Program-made: the position numbers and the translations under genes | Origin: Moringa oleifera | Taxonomy: Eukaryota; Streptophyta; Magnoliopsida; Brassicales; Moringaceae | Length of the DNA stretch: 64,000 nt | Assembly (NCBI GenBank): GCA_021397835.1 | Contig: JAJFZO010000240.1 | Coordinates: forward strand, 1 to 64,000 | Direction: 5' to 3' | Part shown: one piece after another, positions 21,905 through 32,345 of the stretch | Position numbering within the stretch: the first letter of the stretch is position 1 | How the letters are laid out: each line of letters opens with the position of its first letter | Notes under the pieces: generated by a model | The model's input: only the letters and a program-made list of their open reading frames with translations | What the model was told of the DNA's origin: nothing | Databases searched by the model: none

Positions 21905-23804
21905 CTAGCCACATCCCTGCTCATTATCCCACGATTATTCTCGCTTCGCTGCCCACGTTTTTCCCCTTGATGAGGGCTAGGCAGTAGGGGTGCCCAGGCT
22001 GGTCGTGTGGCTCGCTCGTTGCTAACGGCCAACGATCGTGTCGTCGATCGCGCTGCGCAACGAGTCCGCTTAAGCAAGCCTGCGCGTCGAGATCCAACCC
22101 CACGTCTGCCGCTTCAAGGGCCTGCGAAGAAGCACTCCGCATGCTTAAAATCGCTCCAACGATTTGGCCTTCGCGTAGCATGCACCATCGTTAGCATCGC
22201 CGCCCACACCATCGAGCTTGTCTAGCCACATCCCAGCTCATTATCCCACAATTATTCTCGCTTCGTCGCCCACGTTTTTCCCACAGATGACGCCTTAGAA
22301 GTAGGGGTCCCAGGCTGGCCGTGTGGCTCGCTCGATGCTAACGGTTAACGATCGTGTCGTCGATCGCACTGTGCAACGAGTCCGCCTAGGAAAGCCTGAG
22401 CGTCGAGATCCAACCCCACATCTATCGCGTCGAGGGCCTACGATGAAGCACTCCGCATGCTCGATATCCCCCCAACGATTTGGCCCACACGTCACATGCA
22501 TCATCGTTAGCTTCGCCGCCCACACCATCGAGCTTGTCTAGTCGCATCCCAGCTCATTATCCCACGATTATTCTAGCTTCGTTGCCCACGTTTTTCCCAC
22601 CGATGAGGCCTTGGCAGCAGAGGTGCCCATGCTGGCCGTGTGGCTCGCTCGTTGCTAACAGCCGACGAACGTGTCGTCGATCGTGCTGCGCAACGAGTCC
22701 GCCAAAGCAAGCCTGAGCATCGAGATCCAACCCCACATCTGCCACCTCGAGGGCCTGCGACGAAGCACTCCGCATGCTGGAAATCCCCCCAACAATTTGG
22801 CCTTCACGTAGCATGCATCATCGTTAGCTTCGCCGCCCACACCATCGAGCTTGTCTAGCCACATCCCTGCTCATTATCCCACGATTATTCTCGCTTCGCT
22901 GCCCACATTTTTCCCCTTGATGAGGGCTAGGCAGTAGGGGTGCCCAGGCTGGCCGTGTGGCTCGCTCGTTGCTATCGGCTGACGATTATGTCTTCGATCG
23001 CGCTGCGCAACGAGTCCGCTTAAGCAAGCCTGCGCGTCGAGATCCAACCCCACGTCTGCCGCTTCAAGGGCCTGCGAAGAAGCACTCCGTATGCTCAAAA
23101 TCCCTCCAACGATTTGGCCTTCACGCAGCATGCATCATCGTTAGCTTCGCCGCCCACACTATCGAGCTTGTCTAGCCACATCCTAGCTCATTATCCCACG
23201 ATTATTCTCGCTTAGTTGTCCACGTTTTTCCCACTGATGAGGCCTTGGCAGCAGGGGTGCCCAAGCTGGCCGTGTGGCTCCTTCGTAGCTAACGGTCGAC
23301 GATCATGTCTTCGATCGCGCTGCGCAGCGAGTCCGCCAAGGCAAGCCTGAGCGTCGAGATCCAACCCCACGTCTGCCGCCTCGAGGACCTGCGATGAAGC
23401 ACTCCGCATGCTCGAAATCCCCCCAACAATTTGCCCTCACATAGCATGCATCATGGTTTGCTTCGCCGCCCACAACATCGGGCTTGTCTAGCCGCATCCC
23501 AGCTCATTATCCCACGATTATTCTAGCTTCGTTGCCCACGTTTTTCCCACCGATGAGGCCTTGGCAGCAGAGGTGCCCATGCTGGCCGTGTGGCTCGCTC
23601 GTTGCTAACAACCGACGAACGTGTCGTCGATCGTGCTGCGCAACGAGTCTGCCAAAGCAAGCCTGAGCGTCGAGATCCAACCCCACATCTGCCACCTCGA
23701 GGGCCTGCGACGAAGCACTCCGCATGCTGGAAATCCCCCCAACAATTTGGCCTTCACGTAGCATGCATCATCGTTAGCTTCGCCGCCCACACCATCGAGC
23801 TTGT
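21905..23804. repeat. ABC trimer array, two 950-bp copies, second B replaced
   Basis: A 21905-22221, B 22222-22537, C 22538-22854, A 22855-23171, replacement unit 23172-23487, C 23488-23804. The total is exactly 1900 bp, so the replaced unit kept register. The first trimer matches 9221-10170 at an offset of 12684 and also shares GCCAACGATCGTG with the A unit at 14619. Confidence 0.92.
23115..23480. repeat. Foreign patch in place of a B monomer
   Basis: This stretch is nearly identical to 31361-31720, in the tetramer region 8.2 kb away. Shared rare markers are CACACTATCGAGC, CGCTTAGTTGTCCACG, GTGGCTCCTTCGTAGC, CATGTCTTCGATCGCGC, GCGCAGCGAGTCC and CGAGGACCTGCG. The left change is in or near GATTTGGCC of the preceding A unit. 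The right change is at GGGCTTGTCTAGCCGC, where C begins. The patch is about one monomer long and sits exactly where B is expected. Confidence 0.88.
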
Positions 23805-24840
23805 CTAGCCATATCCCAGCTCATTATCCCATGATTATTCTCGCTTCGTTGCCCACGTTTTTCCCACCGATGAGGCCTTAGAATTAGGGGTGCCCAGGCT
23901 GGCCGTGTGGCTCGCTCGGTTCTAACGGTCGACGATCGTGTCGTCGATCGCGTTGTGCAACGAGTCCGCCTCGAAAAGCCTGAGCGTCGAGATCCAACCC
24001 CACGTCTGTCGCCCCGAGGGCCTGCGATGAAGCACTCCGCATGCTCGAAATCCCCCCAACGATTTGGCCCTCATGTAGCATGCATCATCGCTAGCTTTGC
24101 CGCCCACACAATTGAGCTTGTCTAGCGACATCCCAGCTCATTATCCCACGATTATTCTCGCTTCATTGCCCAAGTTTTTCTCACCGATGAGGCCTTGGCA
24201 GCAGGGGTGCCCAGGCTGGCCGTGTGGCTCGCTCGTTGCTAACGGCCGACGATCGTGTTGTCGACCGTGCTGCGCAACGAGTCAGCCTAGGCAAGCCTGA
24301 GCGTCGAGATCCCACCCAACGTCTGCCGCCTCGAGGGCCCACGACGAAGCACTCCGCAAGCTGGAGATCCCCCCAACGATTTCCCCCCCCCCCCGTCGCA
24401 TGCATCATCGTTAGCTTTGCCGCCCACACCATCGAGTTTGTCTAGCCGTATCCCAGCTCATTATCCCATGATTATTCTCGCTTCGTTGCCCAAGTTTTTC
24501 TCACCGATCAGGCCTTGGCAGCAGAGGTGCCCAGGATGGCCGCGTGGCTCGCTCGTTGCTAACGGCTGACGATCATGTCGTCGATCGCGCTGCGCAACGA
24601 GTCCGCCTAGGCAAGCCTGAGCATTGAGATCCAACCCCACGTCTGCCGCCTCGAGGGCCTACGATGAAGCACTTCACTTGCTGGAAATCCCCCCAATAAT
24701 TTGGCCTTCACGTAGCATGCATCATCGTTTACTTTCGTCGCCCACACCATCGAGCTTGTCTAGCCATATCCCAGCTCTTTTTCCCACGATTATTCTCGCT
24801 TCGTTGCCCACGTTTTTCCCATCGATGAGGCCTTAGAAGT
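23805..24840. repeat. Block IV, copy 2, with rearranged F and G units
   Basis: E is at 23805-24121. The next unit, 24122-24441, starts like F (CAAGTTTTTCTCACCG) but after GAGGCCTTGGCAGCAG it is G (GTTGTCGACCGTGC and the C run). A second F-like unit follows at 24442-24759, with AGGATGGCCGCGTGG, and leads into CAGCTCTTTTTCCCACG. One monomer's length is missing between E and the C run compared with copy 1, as expected from unequal exchange between F and G. Confidence 0.85.
24383..24394. repeat. C12 homopolymer inside the F/G chimeric monomer
   Basis: Counterpart of the C11 at 12018-12028, in the sequence GATTT, twelve C, GTCGCATGC. It is one base longer than its sister. A run of this length is a likely place for sequencing error, so the exact length is uncertain. 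Confidence 0.85.
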
Positions 24841-27800
24841 AGGGGTTCCCAGGCTGGCCGTGTGGCTCGCTCGTTGCTAACGGCAGACGATCGTGTCGTC
24901 GATCGCGCTGCGTAACGAGTCCACTTAGGTAAGCCTCAGCGTCGACATCCAACCCCACGTCTGCCGCCTCGAGGGCCTACGACAAAGCACTCCGCATGCT
25001 CGAAATCTCCCAACCATTTGGCCTCCACGTAGCATGCATCATCGTGAGCTTCGCCGCCCACACCATCGAGCTTGTCTAGCCACATCCCAGCTCATTATCC
25101 CATGATTATTCTCGTTTCGTTGCCCACGTATTTTCCCACCGATGAGGCCTTTGAAGTAGAGGTGCCCAGGCTGACCGTGTGGCTCGCTCATTGCTAACGG
25201 TCGATGATCGTGTCGTCGATCGCGCTGTGCAACGAGTCCGTCTAGGAAAGCCTGAGCGTCGAGATCCAACCCCACGTCAGCCGCCTCGAGGGCTAGCGAT
25301 GATGTACATCGCATGCTCGAAGTCCCCCCAATAATTTGGCCTTCACGTAGCATGCATCATCGTTATCTTCGTCGCCCACACCATCGAGCTTGTCTAGCGA
25401 CATCCCAGCTCATTATCTCACGATTATTCTCGCTTCGTTACCCACATTTTTCCCACCGATGAGGCCTTGGTAGCAGAGGTGCCCAGGATGGCCGCGTGGC
25501 TCGCTCGTTGCTAACGGTCGACGATCGTGTCGTCGATCGCGTTGTGCCACGAGTCTGCCTAGGAAAGCCTGAGCGTCGAGATCCAACCCCATGTCAGTCG
25601 CCTCGAGGGCCAGCGATGATGTACATCGCATGCTCGAAGTCCCCCCAATAATTTGGCCTTCACGTAGCATGCATCATCGTTATCTTCGTCGCCCACACCA
25701 TCGAGCTTGTCTAGCGACATCCCAGCTCATTATCTCACGATTATTCTCGCTTCGTTACCCACATTTTTCCCACCAATGAGGCCTTGGCAGTAGGGGTGCC
25801 CAGGCTGGCCGTGTAGCTCGCTCGTTGCTAACGGTCGACGATCGTGTCGTCGATCACGCTGTGCAATGAGTCCGCCTCGGAAAGCCTGAGCGTCGAGATC
25901 CAACCCCACGTCTGCCGCCCCGAGGGCCTGCGACGAAGCACTCCGCATGCTCGAAATCCCCCCAACGATTTGGCCCTCATGTAGCATGCATCATCGCTAG
26001 CTTCGCCGCCCACACAATTGAGCTTGTTTAGCGACATCCCAGCTCATTATCCCACGATTATTCTCGCTTCGTTGCCCACGTTTTTCCCACCGATGAGGCC
26101 TTGGTAGCAGAGGTGCCCAGGATGGCCGCGTGGCTCGCTCGTTGCTAACGGCTGACGATCGTGTCGTCGATCGCGCTGCGCAACGAGTCCGCCTAGGCAA
26201 GCCTGAGCGTCGAGATCCAACCCCACGTCTGCCACCTTGAGGGCCTACGACGAAGCACTCTGCATGGTCGAAATCTTCCCAACAATTTAGCCTTCACGTA
26301 GCATGCATCATCGTTATCTTCGCCGCCCACACCATCGAGCTTGTCTAGCCATATCCTAGCTCATTATCCCAGGATTATTCTTGCTTCGTTGCCCACGTTT
26401 TTCCCACCGATGAGGCCTTAGAAGTAGGGGTTCCCAGGCTGGCCGTGTGACTCGCTCGTTGCTAACGGCAGGCGATCGTTTCGTCGATCGCGCTGCGTAA
26501 CGAGTCCACTTAGGTAAGCCTCAGCGTCGACATCCAACCCCACGTCTGCCGCCTTGAGGGCCTACGACAAAGCACTCCGCATGCTCGAAATCTCCCAACC
26601 ATTTGGCCTCCACGTAGCATGCATCATCGTGAGCTTCGCCGCCCACACCATCGAGCTTGTCTAGCCACATCCCAGCTCATTATCCCACAATTATTCTCGC
26701 TTCGTTACCCACGTTTTTTCCCACCGATGTGGCCTTTGAAGTAGAGGTGCCCAGGCTGGCCGTGTGGCTCGCTCATTGCTAACGGTCGATGATCGTGTCG
26801 TCGATCGCACTGTGCAACGAGTCCGCCTAGGAAAGCCTGAGCGTCGAGATCCAACCCCACGTCAGCCGCCTCGAGGGCCAGCGATGATGTACATCGCATG
26901 CTCGAAGTCCCCCCAATAATTTGGCCTTCACGTAGCATGCATCATCGTTATCTTCGTCGCCCACACCATCGAGCTTGTCTAGCGACATCCCAGCTCATTA
27001 TCTCACGATTATTCTCGCTTCGTTACCCACATTTTTCCCACCAATGAGGCCTTGGCAGTAGGGGTGCCCAGGCTGGCCGTGTGGCTCGCTCGTTTCTAAC
27101 GGTCGACAATCGTGTCGTCGATCGCGCTGTGCAACGAGTCCGCCTCGGAAAGCCTGAGCGTCGAGATCCAACCCCACGTCTGCCGCCCCGAGGGTCTGCG
27201 ACGAAGCACTCCGCATGCTCGAAATCCCCCCAACGATTTGGCCCTCATGTAGCATGCATCATCGTTAGCTTCGTTGCCCACACCATCGAGCTTGTCTAGC
27301 CACATCCGAGCTCATTATCCCACGATTATTCTCGCTTCGTTGCCCCTGTTTTTCCCACCAATGAGGCCTTGGCAGTAGGGGTGCCCAAGCTGGCCGTGTG
27401 GCTCGCTCGTTGCTAACGGCAGACGATCGTTTCGTTGATCGCGCTGCGTAACGAGTCCACTTAGGTAAGCCTCAGCGTCGACATCCAACCCCACGTCTGC
27501 CGCCTCGAGGGCCTACGACAAAGCACTCCGCATGCTCGAAATCTCCCAACCATTTGGCCTCCACGTAGCATGCATCATCGTGAGCTTCGTCGCCCACACC
27601 ATCGAGCTTGTCTAGCCACATCCCAGCTCATTATCCCACGATTATTCTCGCTTCGTTGCCCACGTTTTTTCCCACCGATGAGGCCTTTGCAGTAGGGGTG
27701 CCCAGGCTGGCCGTGTGGCTTGCTCGTTGCTAACAGACGACAATAGTGTCTTCGATCACGCTGCACAACGAGTCCTCCTAGGGAAGCCTGAGCGTTCGAG

Positions 27801-28600
27801 ATCAAACCCCACATCTACCACCTCGAGGGCCTGCCACGAAGCACTCCGCATGCTGGAAATCACCCCAACAATTTGGCCCTGACGTAGCATGCATCATCGT
27901 TAGCTTCGCCGCCCACACCATCGAGCTTGTCTAGCCATATCCCAGCTCATTATCCCACGATTATTCTCGCTTCGTTGCCCACGTTTTTCTCACCGATGAG
28001 GCCTTGGAAGTAGGCGTTCCTAGGCTAGCCGTGTGACTCGCTCGTTGCTAACGGTCGACGATCGTGTCGTGGATCGCGCTGTGCAACGAGTCCGCCTAGG
28101 AAAGCCTGAGCGTTGAGATCCAACCCCACGTCTGCCGCCTCGAGGGCCTGCGACGCAGCACTCCGCATGCTCGAAATCCCCCCAAAGATTTGGCCCTCAC
28201 GTGGCATGCACAATCGCTATTTTCGTCGCCCACACAATTGAGCTTGTCTAGCGACATCCCAGCTCATTATCCCATGATTATTCTCGCTTCGTTGCCCACG
28301 TTTTTCCCACCGATGAGGCCTTGGTAGCAGAGCTGCCCAAGCTAGCCACGTGGCTCGCTCGTTGCTAACGGCTGACGATCATGTCGTCGATCGCGCTGCG
28401 CAACGAGTCCGCCTTGGCAAGCCTGAGCGTCGAGATCCAACCCCACGTCTGCCGCCTCGAGGGCCTACGATGAAGCACTTTGCATGCTGGAAATCCCCCT
28501 AATAATTTGGCCTTCACGTAGCATGCATCATCGTTTACTTTCGCCGCCCACACCATCGAGCTTGTCTAGCCACATCCCAGCTCTTTATCCTATGATTATT
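24841..28600. repeat. Block V: short-range duplications with a GTCGACATCC marker monomer
   Basis: A monomer with GTAACGAGTCCACTTAGG and CTCAGCGTCGACATCC occurs at about 24911, 26497 and 27449, that is 1586 and 952 bp apart (five and three units). A monomer with GATGATGTACATCGCATGC occurs near 25298, 25615 and 26883. A monomer with CTGCCGCCCCGAGGG recurs near 25913 and 27181, 1268 bp (four units) apart. These overlapping spacings show several rounds of duplication rather than one clean higher-order repeat. The closing monomers to 28600 have no clear partner nearby, but those from 28484 resemble 32594 onward. Confidence 0.82.
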
Positions 28601-29209
28601 CTCGCTTCGTTGCCCACGTTTTTCCCATCGATGAGGCCTTGGCAGCAGGGGTGCCAAGGCTGGCCGTGTGGCTCGCTCGTTGCTAACGACCGACGATCAT
28701 GTTGTCGATCGAGCTGCGCAACGAGTCCGCCTAGGCAAGCCTAAGTGTCGAGATCCAGCCCAACGTCTGCTGCCTCGAGGGCCGACGACAAAGCACTCCG
28801 CATGCTAAAAATCCCCACAACGATTTGGCCCTCACGTAGCATGCATCATCGTTAGCTTCGCCGCCCACACCATCGAGCTTGTCTAGCCACATCTTAGCTC
28901 ATTATCCCACGATTATTCTCGCTTAGTTGCCCATTTTTTTCCCACTGATGAGGCCCTAGCAGTAGGGGTGACCAGGCTGGCCGTGTTGCTCGCTCGTTGC
29001 TTGCAGCCGACGATAGTGTCGTCGATCACGCTGCCCAACGAGTCCACCTAGGCAAGCTTGAGCATCGAGATCTAACCCCACGTCTGCCACCTCGAGGACC
29101 TGCGATGAAGCACTCCGCATGCTCGAAATCTCCCCAACAATTTGCCCTCACATAACATGCATCATGGTTTGCTTCGCCGCCCACAACATCGGGCTTCTCT
29201 AGCCACATC
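28601..29209. repeat. Monomers leading into the tetramer array
   Basis: About two units. Together with the preceding unit, the stretch 28484-28980 matches 32594-33090 at an offset near 4110 (13 units). Shared features are CCCAGCTCTTTATCC or its CCCAACTC variant, CTAGCAGTAGGGGTGACC and the GTTGTCGATCG region. Confidence 0.75.
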
Positions 29210-32200
29210 CCAGCTCATTATCCTACGATTATTCTCGCTTCGTTGCCCAAGTTTCTCCCACTAATGAGGCCTTAGCAGCAGAGGTGCCCAAGCTGGCCGT
29301 GTGGCTCGCTCGTCGCTAACGGCCGACGAACGTGTCATCGATCATGCTGCGCAACGAGTCCGCCAAGGCAAGCCTGAGCGTCGAGATTCAACCCCACATC
29401 TGCCACCTCGAGGGCCTGCGATGAAGCACTTCGCATGCTGGAAATCCCCCCAACAATTTGGCCCTCACGTAGCATGCATCATCGTTAGCTTCGCTGCCCA
29501 CACCATCGAGCTTGTCTAGCCATATCCCAGCTCATAATCCCATAATTATTCTCGCTTCGTTGCCCACGTTTTTCCCACCAATGAGGCCTTGGCAAAAGGG
29601 GTTCCAAGCTGGCCGTGTGGCTCCCTCATTGCTAACGGTCGACGATCGTGTCTTCGATCACGCTGCGCAGCGAGTCTGCCAAGGCAAGCCTGAGCGTCGA
29701 GATCCAACCCCACGTCTACCGCCTCGAGGACCTGCGATGAAGCACTCCGCATGCTCGGAATCCCCCCAACAATTTGCCCTCACATAGCATGCATCATGGT
29801 TTGCTTTGCCGCCCACAACATCGGGCTTCTCTAGCCACATCCCAGCTCATTATCCTACGATTATTCTCGTTCGTTGCCCACGTTTCTCCCACCGATGAGG
29901 CCTTGGCAGCAGAGGTGCCCAAGCTGGCCGTGTGGCTCACTCGTTGCTAACGGCTGACGATCGTGTTGTCGATCGTGCTGCAAAACGAGTCTGCCTAGGC
30001 AAGCCTAAGCGTCGAGATCCTACCCATCGTCTGCTGCCTCGAGGGCCTACGACAAAGCACTCCGCATGCTCGAAATCCCCACAACGATTTGGCCCTCACG
30101 TAGCATGCATCATCGTTAGCTTCGCCGCCCACACTATCGAGCTTGTCTAGCCACATCCTAGCTCATTATCCCACGATTATTCTCGCTTAGTTGTCCACGT
30201 TTTTCCCACTGATGAGGCCTTGGCAACAGGGGTGCCCAAGCTGGCCGTGTGGCTCCCTCGTAGCTAACGGTCGACGATCATGTCTTCGATCTCGCTGCGC
30301 AGCGAGTTCGCCAAGGCAAGCCTGAGCGTCGAGATCCAACCCCACGTCTGCCGCCTTGAGGACCTGCGATGAAGCACTCCGCATGCTCAAAATCCCCCCA
30401 ACAATTTGCCCTCACATAGCATGCATCATGGTTTGCTTCGCCGCCCACAACATCGGGCTTCTCTAGCCACATCCCAGCTCATTATCCTACGATTATTCTC
30501 GCTTCGTTGCCCACGTTTCTCCCACCGATGAGGCCTTGGCAGCAGAGGTGCCCAAGCTGGCCGTGTGGCTCACTCGTTGCTAACAGCCGACGATCGTGTC
30601 GTCGATCGTGCTGCGCAACGAGTCCGCCAAGGCAAGCCTGAGCGTCGAGATCCAACCCCACATCTGCCACCTCGAGGGCCTGCGATGAAGCACTTCACAT
30701 GCTGGAAATCCCCCCAACAATTTGGCCCTCACGTAGCATCCATAATCGTTAGCTTCGCCACCCACACCATCGAGCTTTCTAGCCATATCCCAGCTCATAA
30801 TCCCACGATTATTCTCGCTTCGTTGCCCACGTTTGTCCCACCAATGAGGCCTTGGCAAAAGGGGTTCCAAGCTGGCCGTGTGGCTCGCTCGTTGCCAACG
30901 GCAGACGATCGTGTCGACGATCGTGCTGCACAACGAGTCCGCCAAGGCAAGCCTGAGCGTCGAGATCCAACCCCACGTCTGTCGCCTCGAGGACCTGCGA
31001 TGAAGCACTCCGCATGCTCGAAATCCCCCCAACAATTTGCGCTCACATAGCATGCATCATGGTTTGCTTCGCCGCCCACACCATCGAGCTTGTCTAGCCA
31101 CATCCTAGCTCATTATCCCACGATTATTCTCGCTTAGTTGCCCAAGTTTTTCCCACTGATGAGGCCCTGGCAGTAGGGGTGACCAGGCTGGCCGTGTGGC
31201 TCGCTCGTTGCTAACGGCTGACGATCGTGTTGTCGATCGTGCTGTAAAACGAGTCTGCCTAGGCAAGCCTAAGCGTCGAGGTCCTACCCAACGTCTGCTG
31301 CCTCGAGGGCCTACGACAAAGCACTCCGCATGCTCGAAATCCCCACAACGATTTGGCCCTCACGTAGCATGCATCATCGTTAGCTTCGCCGCCCACACTA
31401 TCGAGCTTGTCTAGCCACATCCTAGCTCATTATCCCACGATTATTCTCGCTTAGTTGTCCACGTTTTTCCCACTGATGAGGCCTTGGCAGCAGGGGTGCC
31501 CAAGCTGGCCGTGTGGCTCCTTCGTAGCTAACGGTCGACGATCATGTCTTCGATCGCGCTGCGCAGCGAGTCCGCCAAGGCAAGCCTGAGCGTCGAGATC
31601 CAACCCCACGTCTGCCGCCTCGAGGACCTGCGATGAAGCACTCCGCATGCTCGAAATCCCCCCAACAATTTGCCCTCACATAGCATGCATCATGGTTTGC
31701 TTCGCCGCCCACAACATCGGGCTTCTCTAGCCACATCCCAGCTCATTATCCTACGATTATTCTCGCTTCGTTGCCAACGTTTCTCCCACCGATGAGGCCT
31801 TGGCAGCAAAGGTGCCCAAGCTGGCCGTGTTGCTCACTCGTTGCCAACGGCCGACTAACGTGTCGTCGATCGTGCTGCGCAACGAGTCCGCCAAGGCAAG
31901 CCTGAGCGTCGAGATCCAACCCCACATCTGCCACCTCGAGGGCCTGCGATGAAGCACTTCGCATGCTGGAAATCCCCCCAATAATTTGGCCCTCACGTAG
32001 CATCCATAATCGTTAGCTTCGCCGCCCACACCATCGAGCTTGTCTAGCCATATCCCAGCTCATAATCCCACGATTATTCTCGCTTCGTTGCCCACGTTTT
32101 TCCCACCAATGAGGCCTTGGCAAAAGGGGTTCCAAGCTGGCCGTGTGGCTCGCTCGTTGCCAACGGTAGACGATCGTGTCGACGATCGTGCTGCGCAACG

Positions 32201-32345
32201 AGTCCGCCAAGGCAAGCCTGAGCGTCGAGATCCAACCCCACGTCTGCCGCCTCGAGGACCTGCGATGAAGCACTCCGCATGCTCGAAATACCCCCAACAA
32301 TTTGCCCTCACATAGCATGCATCATGGTTTGCTTCGCCGCCCACA
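29210..32345. repeat. Four-monomer higher-order repeat, about 1264 bp, about 2.5 copies
   Basis: Marker GGCAAAAGGGGTTCC starts at 29591, 30854 and 32119, spaced 1263 and 1265 bp. The monomer with GCTTAGTTGTCCACG recurs near 30186 and 31450 (1264 bp). Monomers with CGTTTCTCCCACC alternate around them. CACATAGCATGCATCATGG and CGAGGACCTGCGATG are shared by most units. The period is a few bases short of 4 x 317 because of small shared deletions, for example CAATTTGCCCTC in place of CAATTTGGCCCTC. Confidence 0.88.

Noticed and set aside
30565..31050. Longest open frame in the window, 161 residues
   Set aside because: It arises where small deletions (CGAGCTTTCTAG near 30775) shift the frame and join two monomer frames. 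It consists of two monomer-derived pieces and is not found in sister tetramer copies.
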